From positions 310,001 to 374,000 of the forward strand of contig NZ_AFCF02000001.1 of NCBI RefSeq assembly GCF_000203975.2: a DNA stretch of 64,000 bases. The letters run 5' to 3'. The notes beneath the pieces are model-generated. The model did no database searches and was not told the origin of the DNA. It saw nothing but the letters and a program-made list of their open reading frames with translations. Below are positions 23,738 to 33,048 of this stretch, one piece after another. Source of the stretch: Leisingera sp. ANG1 (GTDB taxonomy: Bacteria > Pseudomonadota > Alphaproteobacteria > Rhodobacterales > Rhodobacteraceae). The position numbers and the translations under genes are program-made. Within the stretch, counting starts at the first letter, position 1; each line of letters starts with the position of its first letter.

Positions 23738-24887
23738 GAATGGTTCCTTGGCTGTGAGGCGCGGCGTCACTTGGTTGCAGGGCCTATTTGCGCTGCTGTT
23801 CTGCGTGGTTGCAATAGCATCGCCGCCAGCCCGCGCGCATGAGGTCACGCCGGCGATTGCCGATTTCACGGTGAAGGACGGGCAGATCACGCTGAAGCTG
23901 CGCCTGAACGTCGAGGCCTTTGTTGCGGGCATCAACCTCGATGGGCTGACGGACACCAACCAGACCGCCCAGGCCGCCGACTATGACGAACTGCGCGCGC
24001 TGGGGGGCGATGAACTGGAACCTATGGTGCAGCTGTTCGCCGAGGATTGGCTGGAGACGTTTTCCGTGCAGGCTGGCAGCCCGGTTGCGCTGGTTGTCGC
24101 TAGGATCACCATCCCCGAGGTCGGCAACGCCAGCTTGCCGCGGGCGTCCTACCTTGAGCTCACAGGAGAGATCCCGCCCGAAGCCGGAAGCCTGCGCATT
24201 ACCTGGCCAAAGGGCTCAGGCGGCGTGGTGCTGCGGCAGAACGGAGTCGAAGAACCCTATACCGGCTACCTGCAGGGCGGTGAGACGTCCCCTCCGATCC
24301 CGCTGCAGGGCGGCGCAGCCAAGACCCCGGTTGAGGCCTTCATGGAGTACATTCCTGTCGGCTTCACTCACATTCTGCCCAAGGGGCTGGATCACATCCT
24401 GTTTGTGCTGGGGCTGTTCTTCCTCAGCCCGCGGGTGAAGCCGCTGCTGCTGCAGGTGAGCCTGTTCACTGTGGCCCATACCATCACCCTGGCGCTGGGC
24501 GCGCTGGGCATGGTCAAGGTGGACCCCGCCATCGTTGAGCCGCTGATTGCCCTGTCGATCGTGTTCGTCGCGGTCGAGAACATCTTTGCCCGCAAGCTGC
24601 ACACCTGGCGCAGCTTTGTGATCTTCGGCTTCGGGCTCTTGCACGGGCTGGGCTTTGCCTCCGTGCTGGGGGAGTTCGGCCTGCCTGCCAGCCAGTTCCT
24701 GCCTGCGCTGATCGGCTTCAACGTGGGGGTGGAACTGGGTCAGCTGGCGGTGATTGCCGCCGCCTACCTCGGCGTGCGCCTGTGGTTCGGGCGGCATCCG
24801 AAATACCGCGGCCGGGTGGCGATCCCGGCCTCTGTCACCATCGCAATGATCGGCGGCTACTGGTTTGTGGAGCGGGTGTTCTTGTGA
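23736..24887 (+). CDS. HupE/UreJ-family membrane protein
   Basis: 383 residues. A signal peptide (about 1-34) and AHEVTPAIADFTV begin a periplasmic domain of about 170 residues. A HupE/UreJ membrane core follows, with GFTHILPKGLDHILFVLGLFFLS (His/Asp typical of nickel permeases), TVAHTITLALGALG, RKLHTWRSFVIFGFGLLHGLGFASVL and GFNVGVELGQLAVI. It probably moves Ni/Co (or a related metal) across the inner membrane. The ATG at 23736 has a weak AGGCGG upstream. A GTG at 23754 is possible, which would remove the overlap with the divergent gene. Confidence 0.85.
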   Translation: MNGSLAVRRGVTWLQGLFALLFCVVAIASPPARAHEVTPAIADFTVKDGQITLKLRLNVEAFVAGINLDGLTDTNQTAQAADYDELRALGGDELEPMVQLFAEDWLETFSVQAGSPVALVVARITIPEVGNASLPRASYLELTGEIPPEAGSLRITWPKGSGGVVLRQNGVEEPYTGYLQGGETSPPIPLQGGAAKTPVEAFMEYIPVGFTHILPKGLDHILFVLGLFFLSPRVKPLLLQVSLFTVAHTITLALGALGMVKVDPAIVEPLIALSIVFVAVENIFARKLHTWRSFVIFGFGLLHGLGFASVLGEFGLPASQFLPALIGFNVGVELGQLAVIAAAYLGVRLWFGRHPKYRGRVAIPASVTIAMIGGYWFVERVFL

Positions 24888-24899
24888 GTGCGTAACGCC

Positions 24900-25532
24900 T
24901 CAGCCCATCGCCCGCATCAGCACCTTCATCGCCGCCAGCGGGTCTTCCGCGTGCCAAATCTCATCGCCGATGCCAAAGAAGTCGGTAAAGGGCGCAATGC
25001 CGCGCACCAGATCCTCAGTCAGGCCGCCCTCGGCCACCACTGGCACCTCGATCATCTGCGACCACCACTGGAACAGGTCAGCCTCCGCCTGCGCGCCATC
25101 CCCCAGACCGGAGGTGCCCACCGGGCCAAAGCTCACGTAATCCGCGCCCGCCTCACCGGCCACCATGCCGTCATGCTGCGAGGCGCCACAGAAACAGCCG
25201 ACAATCGCATCCGGCCCCAGCGCCTTGCGCGCGGTGCGGATGGATTTTGACGCATCGGTCAGATGCACGCCGTCCAGGCCCAGCCGCTCCGCCAGGATCT
25301 GATGGTCAGAGATCACCAGCGCCACGTCGCGCGCCATGGTCACCTCGCGCAGCGCGTCGCCTGCGCGGCTCAGGGTGTCCTGATCGCGGCTCGCCAGGTC
25401 CAGGCGCACACAAGCCACGTCCACCTCATCCAGCACCCGTGCCAGCTGGCCGGGAAATTTGCCCAGCTCGAAACTCGGCGGGGAGATCAGGTAGATCTGC
25501 GGCTGCTCCGGTGCGTCAGAGGGGCTTCCCAT
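24900..25532 (-). CDS. Thiamine-phosphate-synthase-like TIM-barrel protein
   Basis: 210 residues from the ATG at 25532, with GGAG 7 nt upstream. The ThiE/TenI fold is seen in YLISPP, DVACVRLDLASRD, ALVISDHQILAERLGLDGVHLTDASKS, IVGCFCGASQHDGMVAGEAGADYVSFGPVGTSG and VPVVAEGGLT. The canonical QLREK and DRVDVA-type pyrophosphate residues of ThiE are altered, so it may be a TenI-like or divergent paralogue rather than the main thiamine phosphate synthase. It is convergent with hupE; other thi genes are absent here. Confidence 0.75.
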   Translation of the reverse strand: MGSPSDAPEQPQIYLISPPSFELGKFPGQLARVLDEVDVACVRLDLASRDQDTLSRAGDALREVTMARDVALVISDHQILAERLGLDGVHLTDASKSIRTARKALGPDAIVGCFCGASQHDGMVAGEAGADYVSFGPVGTSGLGDGAQAEADLFQWWSQMIEVPVVAEGGLTEDLVRGIAPFTDFFGIGDEIWHAEDPLAAMKVLMRAMG

Positions 25533-25698
25533 GGCGGTGCTCCATTGTTCAGGCGGTTTGACGGTGTTTAGCCGATTTCCGGCCGGACGCAAGGATTTGC
25601 GGCGGTGAAGCCCCGGTATTTGCAGCCCAAAGCCGCGCTGGACCTTGCCCCGCCGCCGCGCGGGCAGTACAGCAGGTCCGATTTTGCCGGAGAACACG

Positions 25699-26451
25699 AT
25701 GCCCACCGATACGCCCCAGCCCGCCTTTGTCCTTGTCCGCCCGCAGATGGGCGAGAATATCGGTGCCGCGGCGCGGGCGATGTGGAACTTCGGCCTCGAC
25801 CGGATGCGCATCGTGGCGCCGCGCGACGGCTGGCCGAACCCCAAGGCGGTGGCGATGTCTTCTGGCGCCGGGCGGCTGCTGGATGAGGCGCAGCTGTGCG
25901 CCGACGTGCCGGAGGCGCTGGGCGACTGCACCTATGTCTTTGCCACCACCGCCCGCCAGCGCGGGCTGACCAAACCTGTCTACAGCCCCGAACGGGCGAT
26001 GCAGATCGCGGCAGAGAAGATCGCGGCGGGCGAGAAGGTCGCGGTGATGTTCGGTCCGGAACGTGCCGGGCTGGAAAACGAGGATATCGCCAAGGCCAAC
26101 GCCATCATCTCGGTGCCGGTGAACCCGCTTTATGCCTCGCTGAACCTCGGCCAATGCGTGCTGCTGACCGGATATGAATGGATGCGCCAGTCCAGCGACG
26201 TGCTGCATGAGACCACCGATCTGGGCCGCAAAGGCGAATGGGCCACAGGTGTTGAGGTCGAAAAGCTGGTGGAGCATTACGAGGACCGTCTGGACGCGGC
26301 TGGCTTCTTCTTCCCGCCGGAAAAGGCCGAGGGCATGAAGACCAACCTGCGTAATCTGTGGAGCCGGATGCGGATGACGCGTTCGGACGTGCAGATGCTG
26401 CACGGCATCATGCGCCAGATGGTCCGCTGGAAAGAACGCGGCGGCGAATAG
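25699..26451 (+). CDS. trmJ: tRNA/rRNA 2'-O-methyltransferase of the TrmJ/SpoU family
   Basis: 250 residues from the ATG at 25699 (GGAG 6 nt before). SpoU/TrmH knotted-fold motifs are present: motif 1 VRPQMGENIGAAARAMWNFG, motif 2 MFGPERAGLENEDIAKAN and motif 3 VPVNPLYASLNLGQCVLLTGYE. The C-terminal extension with FFPPEKAEGMKTNLRNLWSRMRMTRSDVQMLHGIMRQM is characteristic of TrmJ, which methylates position 32 of several tRNAs. It is followed 60 bp later by ctaA on the same strand. Confidence 0.9.
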   Translation: MPTDTPQPAFVLVRPQMGENIGAAARAMWNFGLDRMRIVAPRDGWPNPKAVAMSSGAGRLLDEAQLCADVPEALGDCTYVFATTARQRGLTKPVYSPERAMQIAAEKIAAGEKVAVMFGPERAGLENEDIAKANAIISVPVNPLYASLNLGQCVLLTGYEWMRQSSDVLHETTDLGRKGEWATGVEVEKLVEHYEDRLDAAGFFFPPEKAEGMKTNLRNLWSRMRMTRSDVQMLHGIMRQMVRWKERGGE

Positions 26452-26511
26452 GCCGCTCTGGACCTTTGAATAACCCGCCCGTAGCTTGGCACCACAGACA
26501 AAGAGGCAAGC

Positions 26512-27657
26512 ATGAGCAAGCGCAGCATTTTCGAAGAGGTTGAGGGCGAGAAGACAGACGCGCCCGCGGTGCAGCCGGGACTGATCGACCGCGGCCGCGG
26601 CGGTGCCCGCAAGGCGATCCGCGCCTGGCTTATGGTGCTGTTTGCGCTTGTGGTTGCAATGATCGTGGTGGGCGGGCTGACCCGCCTGACCGACAGCGGC
26701 TTGTCGATCACCGAATGGCGGCCCGTGACCGGGGCGATCCCGCCGATGTCGGAGGCGGAGTGGCAGGCCGAGTTTGATAAGTACAAGGAAATCGACCAGT
26801 GGCGCATCCAGAACCAGTGGATGGAACTGTCTGATTTCAAATCGATCTACTGGTGGGAATGGGGCCACCGCCAGCTGGGCCGTTTCATCGGCGTGGTCTG
26901 GGCGCTTGGGTTCCTGGGCTTTCTGGCCGCGCGCAAGATCCCGGCAGGCTGGGCTGGCCGGCTGCTGCTGCCCGGTGTCCTGGGTGGCGTTCAGGGCGCC
27001 ATCGGCTGGTGGATGGTGGCCTCTGGCGTGACCCAGGGAGAGGGGATGACCGCTGTTGCCTCTTACCGGCTGGCCACCCATCTGGGGCTGGCGTTTGTGA
27101 TCCTCGGATTTATCGCCTGGTATGTGCTGATGCTGGGCCGCGAGGAGCGCGAGCTGATGCAGGCGCGCCGCGCCAAGGAGGCCAAGCTGTTCAGCCTGTC
27201 TACTGGCCTGATGCATTTCGCCTTCCTGCAGATCCTGCTGGGCGCGCTGGTGGCGGGCATTGACGCGGGCCGCTCCTATACTGACTGGCCGCTGATGGGC
27301 GGGCAGGTGATCCCGCCAAACCCCTTCATGATTGAGCCGGTCTGGAAGAACTTCTTTGAAAACCCCGGGTTGGTGCAATTCATCCACCGGGTTGCGGGTT
27401 ATCTGCTGTTTGCCTTTGGCGCGGTGGCCTGGCTGCGCGGGCGCGGCTCTGCCCATGCGCGCACCCGCTTTGCCTTCAATGCTGTTTTTGCAGCGCTCTC
27501 CGTGCAGGTGCTGCTGGGGATCATCACTGTGGTATACGCCGCGCCGCTTCACGCCGCGATCACCCATCAGCTGGTGGCAATTGGTGTCTGGGCACTGATC
27601 CTGCGCGCCCGCTTCCTGTCTGCCTACCCCATTGCAACCTCGATCAAGGATCACTGA
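26512..27657 (+). CDS. ctaA: Heme A synthase
   Basis: 381 residues with about eight membrane helices, COX15 type-2 length. It oxidises the C8 methyl of heme O to give heme A for aa3 cytochrome oxidase. Signature segments: VVGGLTRLTDSGLSITEWRPVTGAIPP with the extracellular loop KYKEIDQWRIQNQWMELSDFKSIYWWEWGHRQLGR; heme-ligand histidines in WGHRQ, YRLATHLGLAF, LVQFIHRVAGYLLF and HAAITHQLVA. GAGG precedes the ATG. The M32 peptidase starts 3 nt after the stop, so they may share a transcript. Confidence 0.96.
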   Translation: MSKRSIFEEVEGEKTDAPAVQPGLIDRGRGGARKAIRAWLMVLFALVVAMIVVGGLTRLTDSGLSITEWRPVTGAIPPMSEAEWQAEFDKYKEIDQWRIQNQWMELSDFKSIYWWEWGHRQLGRFIGVVWALGFLGFLAARKIPAGWAGRLLLPGVLGGVQGAIGWWMVASGVTQGEGMTAVASYRLATHLGLAFVILGFIAWYVLMLGREERELMQARRAKEAKLFSLSTGLMHFAFLQILLGALVAGIDAGRSYTDWPLMGGQVIPPNPFMIEPVWKNFFENPGLVQFIHRVAGYLLFAFGAVAWLRGRGSAHARTRFAFNAVFAALSVQVLLGIITVVYAAPLHAAITHQLVAIGVWALILRARFLSAYPIATSIKDH

Positions 27658-27660
27658 CCT

Positions 27661-29130
27661 ATGAGCGCATTTGACGAACTGATGGCCTTCCAGCGCGAAA
27701 CCCAGGCGCTGGGGCAGATTGCGGGCCGTCTGGGCTGGGATCAGGAAACCATGATGCCGCGCGGGGCTGCACCGCAACGGGGCGAGGAGATGGCTGCGAT
27801 GGAGGCGGTGCTGCACGCCCGCCGCAGCGACCCGCGGGTGGCGGAGTGGCTGGAACAGGCGGTTGCCCCGAATGAGGCGGGTGAAGCCCAGCTGCGCGAG
27901 ATCCGCCGCAGCTATGAACGCACCGTCAAGGTGCCCGCCGATCTGGCCAAGAAGATCGCTCAGGTCACGTCTGTCGCGCAGGGGCAGTGGGCTGCGGCGC
28001 GGGCGGATGAGGATGTGGCGGCCTTTGTGCCGGTGCTGGAGGAAGTTGTCGCACTGAAACGCGAGGAAGGCCTGGCGCTGGCCGCGGGCGGTGATGTTTA
28101 TGACGCCATGGTCGAGGACTATGAGCACGGCATGACCGGGGCCGCGATCGCGGAAATCTTTGATGCCATGCGCCCCGGACTGGTGGAGCTGCGCGCCAAG
28201 GTGCTGGAGAAACCCGCGCCGACGGGGTTGACCGGCAGTTTCGATGAAGCCGCGCAGATGAAGCTGACCCGCAAGCTCGCCAAACAGTTCGGTTATGACA
28301 TGTCCCATGGCCGGGTCGACAAGGCGGTGCATCCGTTCTGCTCCGGCGCGGGGCTGGACGTGCGGATCACTACGCGGACCAGCGAAACCGACCCGTTCAA
28401 CTGCTTCTACTCGACCATCCATGAAGTCGGCCACGCGGCCTATGAGCAGAACATCAGCCGAGACTACCTGCTGACGCCGCTGGGCAGCGGCGTGTCGATG
28501 GGGGTGCATGAAAGCCAGAGCCGGATCTATGAGAACCAGATCGGCCGCAGCCGCGCCTTTACCGGCTGGCTGTTTGAGGAGATGAAAGACGCCTTTGGCG
28601 ACTTTGGTGTTGCGGATGCGGATGCCTTCTATGCGGCCGTCAATGCGGTGCATAAGGGCTATATCCGGACAGAAGCGGATGAGCTGCAATACAACCTCCA
28701 TATCATGATGCGGTTCGGCCTGGAGCGCGCGCTGATGAGCGGCGATCTGGCAGTGAAGGATCTGGAAGCGGCCTGGAACGACCGGTTCGAGGCGGACTTC
28801 GGCTATGCCGTGGACAAGCCTTCCAACGGCTGTTTGCAGGATGTGCACTGGTCGGTGGGCCTGTTCGGTTATTTTCCGACCTACACGCTGGGCAATGTCT
28901 ATGCCGGTTGCCTGTATCAGGCGCTGCGCCGGGATGTGCCGGGGCTGGATGCAGAACTGGCTGAGGGCAACACAGAAGGCGCTACCGCCTGGCTGAAGGA
29001 AAACCTGCAGCAGCATGGCGGGTTGCGCAGCCCGCGTGAGACCATCAGGCACGCCTCCGGCATGGAGCCGGGCCACGCGCCGCTGCTGGCCTATCTCGAA
29101 GAGAAGTTCAGCCTGCTTTACGATCTCTGA
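27661..29130 (+). CDS. Carboxypeptidase Taq-type metalloprotease (M32)
   Basis: 489 residues, family length. The zinc motif HEVGH is at 254-258 in TIHEVGHAAYEQ, followed by the third ligand Glu in GVHESQSRIYENQIGRS and by HKGYIRTEADELQYNLHIMMRFGLE. It releases C-terminal residues from peptides in the cytoplasm. It starts 3 nt after ctaA, with only a distant AAGGA as ribosome site, so translation may depend on coupling to ctaA. A stem-loop follows the stop. Confidence 0.94.
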   Translation: MSAFDELMAFQRETQALGQIAGRLGWDQETMMPRGAAPQRGEEMAAMEAVLHARRSDPRVAEWLEQAVAPNEAGEAQLREIRRSYERTVKVPADLAKKIAQVTSVAQGQWAAARADEDVAAFVPVLEEVVALKREEGLALAAGGDVYDAMVEDYEHGMTGAAIAEIFDAMRPGLVELRAKVLEKPAPTGLTGSFDEAAQMKLTRKLAKQFGYDMSHGRVDKAVHPFCSGAGLDVRITTRTSETDPFNCFYSTIHEVGHAAYEQNISRDYLLTPLGSGVSMGVHESQSRIYENQIGRSRAFTGWLFEEMKDAFGDFGVADADAFYAAVNAVHKGYIRTEADELQYNLHIMMRFGLERALMSGDLAVKDLEAAWNDRFEADFGYAVDKPSNGCLQDVHWSVGLFGYFPTYTLGNVYAGCLYQALRRDVPGLDAELAEGNTEGATAWLKENLQQHGGLRSPRETIRHASGMEPGHAPLLAYLEEKFSLLYDL

Positions 29131-29163
29131 GTCGGCAGTGCATCACGGCTAAGGCCCTCTGGC

Positions 29164-29184
29164 GGCAGCGGAAAACCCGCTGCC
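29164..29184. terminator. Hairpin after the M32 peptidase gene
   Basis: GGCAGCGG, loop AAAAC, CCGCTGCC; a stable 8-bp stem 33 bp past the stop, without a T-run. Confidence 0.4.
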
Positions 29185-29249
29185 CCGGAAATGCCGCATT
29201 TTAACAGTATTCTCTTAATCCTTGGGGGTGTGAGTAAGAGAGTAATGTG

Positions 29250-29312
29250 ATGCATACAGCCGTCGCCTACCTGATCTTTGCCAGTTATGTGCTGGGAACC
29301 ACCCTGGTCTGA
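29250..29312 (+). CDS. Possible 20-residue hydrophobic peptide
   Basis: A 21-codon frame whose product (MHTAVAYLIF...) is almost entirely hydrophobic, like a single membrane segment. A GAGAG lies about 7 nt upstream. It occupies the gap between the convergent M32 and NIPSNAP-size unknown genes. Length alone gives no statistical support; reported only because it has a ribosome-site-like sequence and coherent composition. Confidence 0.2.
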   Translation: MHTAVAYLIFASYVLGTTLV

Positions 29313-29324
29313 GGCATCTGCCCG

Positions 29325-29675
29325 TCAGATCAGAGCCATCCGCTCCGCCCGTTCCGGATCCGGGAAGGGCCGGTAGAGGCCGATGTCCGCGGCGGCGATC
29401 AGCGTCCTGACGTGGGAGTAGAGTTTCTCCACTTCCTCGTCATGTTCGCCCAGCACCCGGAACGCCTGATCCAGCTGGGTCATGTCCCTGAATTCGATTT
29501 CCAGCAGGAAGTCGCGGCAGGTGTCGCTGGCCATGTCCAGTTTGCGGCGCAGCAGCCGCCAGCTTTGGATCACGCCGCGTTCGTGCAGATAGCCCATCCA
29601 TTGATCGACCGCGCTGGCAAAGGTGAGCGCCTTGGCCTCGTGATGCAGGTCGATGGAGCAGTGGTACAAGTTCAT
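29325..29675 (-). CDS. Conserved small protein, likely DUF6614
   Basis: 116 residues from the ATG at 29675 (GGGA 8 nt upstream; the frame is open 14 codons further). The sequence MNLYHCSIDLHHEAKALTFA, WRLLRRKLDMASDTCRDFLLEIEF and the end GLYRPFPDPERAERMALI match a small Rhodobacteraceae family that I recall as DUF6614; the number is from memory. The fold looks like an alpha+beta ferredoxin-like (ABM/NIPSNAP-type) domain. No signal or membrane segment. Function unknown. Confidence 0.7.
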   Translation of the reverse strand: MNLYHCSIDLHHEAKALTFASAVDQWMGYLHERGVIQSWRLLRRKLDMASDTCRDFLLEIEFRDMTQLDQAFRVLGEHDEEVEKLYSHVRTLIAAADIGLYRPFPDPERAERMALI

Positions 29676-29813
29676 TGGGGTATTCCCTTCATGAGAAATC
29701 AGAACTTGCCGTAACACTACCTAAGATCCGTTAGGGGGCCGTTAACGAAGCGAACGCCGCCCCGGCAACGGGACGGCGTTCAATGTTTTCAATGGGTTGG
29801 TGTGAGAGGGGGC

Positions 29814-32552
29814 TTATTCTTCGCCGCCGTCCTCTTCCTCGCCGTTCTCGGCAATCCAGGCGACGGAGACCACTTCTTCACCCTTTCCGGTGTTGAACAC
29901 CCGCACCCCGCCGGCAGAACGCGAGCGGAAGGAGATGCCATCGACCGGAACCCGGATCGACTGCCCCTTGGAGGTGGCCAGCATGATCTGGTCGTCCATT
30001 TCCACCGGGAAGGAGGCCACGATCTCGCCGCCGCGCATCGCCTTGTCCATCGCTGTGACGCCCATGCCGCCGCGGCCGCGCACAGGGTAGTCGTGCGAGG
30101 ACGACAATTTGCCAGAGCCGCCGGTGGTGATGGTCAGGATCAGGTTCTCGGCTGCCGACATCTCTGCATAAAGCTCGGTCGAGAAGTTCGGATCCTCGGG
30201 CGCGTCCTCATCCGAAGCATCGGCGTCGTCGGTCAGACCGGCCATGGCACGGCGCATCTTGAGGTAAGCGGTCCGTTGCTCCGGGGTGTATTTGGAGTGG
30301 CGGATCACCGACATCGAGACCACATCGTCCTCACCGGTCAGCTTGATGCCACGGACACCAGTGGATTCGCGCGAGTTGAACACGCGCACATCGGTGGAGC
30401 GGAAGCGGATGGCGCGGCCCGAATTGGTGAACAGCATCACGTCGTCGTCTTCGGAGCAGATGCGCACGTTCACCAGTTTGACGGAGCCGTCCTCCGGCAG
30501 CTTCATCGCGATTTTGCCGTTGCGGCGGACGTTGGTGAAGTCCGACAGACGGTTACGGCGCACGTCGCCGCCGGAGGTCGCAAAGACCACCTGCAGGTTT
30601 TCCCATTCCTCATCCGGCACATCGACCGGCATGATGGCAGCGATGGAAACCCCGGTCGGGATCGGCAGGATGTTGACGATTGCCTTGCCCTTGGACGTGC
30701 GGCCGCCCTGCGGCAGGCGCCAGGTCTTGAGCTTGTAGACCATGCCGTCGGTGGTGAAGAACAGAAGCTGGGTGTGGGTGTTGGCCACGAAGAGGGTGGT
30801 GATCACATCCTCTTCCTTGGTCTGCATGCCCGAGACACCTTTGCCGCCGCGCTTCTGGGCGCGGAAGTCGGCCAGCGGCGTGCGCTTGATGTAGCCGCCG
30901 GAGGTCACGGTCACCACCATGTCCTCGCGCTCAATCAGGTCCTCGTCCTCCATGTCGCCGGACCAGTCTACGATCTCGGTGCGGCGCGGCACGGCGAAGT
31001 TGTCGCGCACTTCGCGCAGCTCGTCGCTGATGATGCCCATGATGCGCTCGCGCGAGGACAGAATCTCAAGGTATTCCTTGATCTTGCGGGCCAGTTCTTC
31101 CAGCTCGTCGGTAACCTCCTTGACGCCGATCTGGGTCAGGCGCTGCAGGCGCAGCTCCAGAATGGCGCGGGCCTGGGTCTCCGACAGGTTATAGGTCCCG
31201 TCGTCGTTCATGGTGTGGGTCGGGTCGTCGATCAGGCGGATGTAGTCCGCGATGTCGGCGGCCGGCCAGCGGCGGGTCATCAGCTTTTCACGCGCCTCAG
31301 CCGCGTCGGCGGAGGAGCGGATGGTGGCGACGATTTCATCGACGTTGGAGACGGCAACCGCGAGTCCGCAGAGGATGTGGCTGCGTTCGCGGGCCTTGCG
31401 CAGCTCATAAGCTGTGCGGCGGGCGACCACGTCCTCGCGGAAGTCGATGAAGGAGGTCAGGAACCGGCGCAACGTCAGTTGCTCGGGACGGCCGCCGTTC
31501 AGCGCCAGCATGTTGCAGCCAAAAGAGGTTTGCATCGGGGTGAAGCGGAACAGCTGGTTCAGCACCACCTCAGGCGTTGCGTCGCGTTTCAGTTCAACGA
31601 CAACCCGGACGCCGTTGCGGTCGGATTCGTCCTGCACATGGGCGACGCCCTCAATCTTTTTCTCGCGGACCTGCTCGGCGATCTTTTCGATCATCGCGGC
31701 CTTGTTCACCTGATAGGGAATCTCATCCACGACAATGGCATAGCGGTCCTTGCGGATCTCCTCGACGCGGGTTTTCGAGCGGATGATCACACTGCCGCGG
31801 CCCTCCAGATAGGCCTTGCGGGCGCCAGAGCGGCCCAGCATGACGCCGCCGGTCGGGAAGTCGGGGCCGGGGATATAGTCGATCAGCTGTTCGCTGGTCA
31901 GATCCGGGTCCTCGATCAGCGCCAGCGTTGCATCGACGACTTCGCCCAGGTTGTGCGGCGGGATATTGGTGGCCATGCCGACCGCGATGCCGCCAGCGCC
32001 GTTGACCAGCATATTCGGGAAGCGGGCCGGGAGCACGGTCGGCTCGCGGTCCTTGCCGTCGTAGTTGTCCTGGAAATCGACGGTCTCTTTCTCGATATCT
32101 GCCAGGATCGCTGCGGCGGGCTTGTCCATGCGGACCTCGGTGTAACGCATGGCCGCCGGGTTGTCGCCGTCCATCGAGCCGAAGTTGCCTTGACCGTCTA
32201 GAAGCGGAAGCGACATCGAGAAGTCCTGCGCCATCCGCACCAGCGCGTCATAGATCGCGCTGTCGCCGTGCGGGTGGTATTTACCCATTACGTCGCCGAC
32301 CGGGCGGGCCGACTTGCGGTAGGCCTTGTCATGGGTGTTGCCGGATTCGTGCATTGCATAGAGAATGCGGCGGTGAACCGGTTTCAGACCGTCCCGCAGG
32401 TCCGGAATTGCACGGCTGACGATGACCGACATCGCATAGTCGAGATACGAGTTGCGCATCTCGGCTTCGATGGAAACGGTCGGCCCGTCATAGGCCGGGC
32501 GTTCCGGCAGGTTTTCGTCCATGTTTTCAGGAGTTTCCGGCGTATCGCTCAC
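29814..32552 (-). CDS. gyrA: DNA gyrase subunit A
   Basis: 912 residues. Catalytic Tyr137 is in [10 protein letters not shown], and the quinolone-resistance region [19 protein letters not shown] retains Ser98 and Asp102 (E. coli 83/87), the sensitive state. The GyrA box appears as QKRGGKG, which marks gyrase rather than topoisomerase IV ParC. The C-terminal beta-pinwheel contains repeated strands ([54 protein letters not shown]) and an acidic tail [12 protein letters not shown]. It introduces negative supercoils together with GyrB. Monocistronic; about 190 bp separate it from the divergent usg gene. Confidence 0.98.
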   Translation of the reverse strand: MSDTPETPENMDENLPERPAYDGPTVSIEAEMRNSYLDYAMSVIVSRAIPDLRDGLKPVHRRILYAMHESGNTHDKAYRKSARPVGDVMGKYHPHGDSAIYDALVRMAQDFSMSLPLLDGQGNFGSMDGDNPAAMRYTEVRMDKPAAAILADIEKETVDFQDNYDGKDREPTVLPARFPNMLVNGAGGIAVGMATNIPPHNLGEVVDATLALIEDPDLTSEQLIDYIPGPDFPTGGVMLGRSGARKAYLEGRGSVIIRSKTRVEEIRKDRYAIVVDEIPYQVNKAAMIEKIAEQVREKKIEGVAHVQDESDRNGVRVVVELKRDATPEVVLNQLFRFTPMQTSFGCNMLALNGGRPEQLTLRRFLTSFIDFREDVVARRTAYELRKARERSHILCGLAVAVSNVDEIVATIRSSADAAEAREKLMTRRWPAADIADYIRLIDDPTHTMNDDGTYNLSETQARAILELRLQRLTQIGVKEVTDELEELARKIKEYLEILSSRERIMGIISDELREVRDNFAVPRRTEIVDWSGDMEDEDLIEREDMVVTVTSGGYIKRTPLADFRAQKRGGKGVSGMQTKEEDVITTLFVANTHTQLLFFTTDGMVYKLKTWRLPQGGRTSKGKAIVNILPIPTGVSIAAIMPVDVPDEEWENLQVVFATSGGDVRRNRLSDFTNVRRNGKIAMKLPEDGSVKLVNVRICSEDDDVMLFTNSGRAIRFRSTDVRVFNSRESTGVRGIKLTGEDDVVSMSVIRHSKYTPEQRTAYLKMRRAMAGLTDDADASDEDAPEDPNFSTELYAEMSAAENLILTITTGGSGKLSSSHDYPVRGRGGMGVTAMDKAMRGGEIVASFPVEMDDQIMLATSKGQSIRVPVDGISFRSRSAGGVRVFNTGKGEEVVSVAWIAENGEEEDGGEE

Positions 32553-32746
32553 GTTGGCTGCCCGCTCTTTCTTCTGGGTCTATATATTGTGTTCGCACCC
32601 TATCAGAGACCGTATATGGGGCGCAAGCACACAGCCCCCGAAAGCCGGATTCTGGCCGTTCACGCATCGGTAACGCACTGTTTTTGAGGAAATTAACCAA
32701 TTGCACCCTAGCATCAATCAGAGGGGGTAAGAATTGGAGGCTAGAG

Positions 32747-33016
32747 ATGGAGACCAGCGAGACCGAGCTGATGCTCAAGGGATACGGGCTGACCACGGCG
32801 GAATTCACTTATCACATGCCGGACCACATCCATGTATTGAACACTTTTGTCTGGCAGGAATACGACCTTGCGCCGGACCACCCGCGGCTGTTTGAGTTCA
32901 TCGAATTCTGGCATCGCGAGATTGAGGGGCCGCTGCATTCGGTGCGGTTCAATCACCGTAAGATGATCGGCCCCGGCGAATGGCGCAACGTGGTCGGAGA
33001 GTTCCAGATCCACTGA
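32747..33016 (+). CDS. usg: Usg family protein
   Basis: 89 residues from the ATG at 32747, which has GGAGG 6 nt upstream. The sequence METSETELMLKGYGLTTAEFTYHMPDHIHVLNTFVWQEYDLAPDHPRLFEFIEFWHREIEGPLHSVRFNH matches the small Usg family, named after a gene beside the tryptophan operon in alphaproteobacteria. Its function is unknown. It is His- and aromatic-rich and cytoplasmic. It is divergent from gyrA and convergent with the caspase-like gene. Confidence 0.85.
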   Translation: METSETELMLKGYGLTTAEFTYHMPDHIHVLNTFVWQEYDLAPDHPRLFEFIEFWHREIEGPLHSVRFNHRKMIGPGEWRNVVGEFQIH

Positions 33017-33048
33017 CCAGACCCACTGACTAAATCCATTGTGTCGGA

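Noticed and set aside
25549-29076. Long antisense frame across trmJ, ctaA and the M32 gene
   Set aside because: It spans several well-identified genes on the other strand and has low-complexity composition.
29190-29215. Possible CtrA box (TTAA..TTAA) after the M32 gene
   Set aside because: Spacing is 10 bp and the site lies between 3' ends.
29802-32201. Long plus-strand frame opposite gyrA
   Set aside because: Shadow of gyrA; gyrA motifs are unambiguous on the minus strand.
29814-32552. Possible parC instead of gyrA
   Set aside because: The QKRGGKG GyrA box and length of 912 residues favour gyrase.
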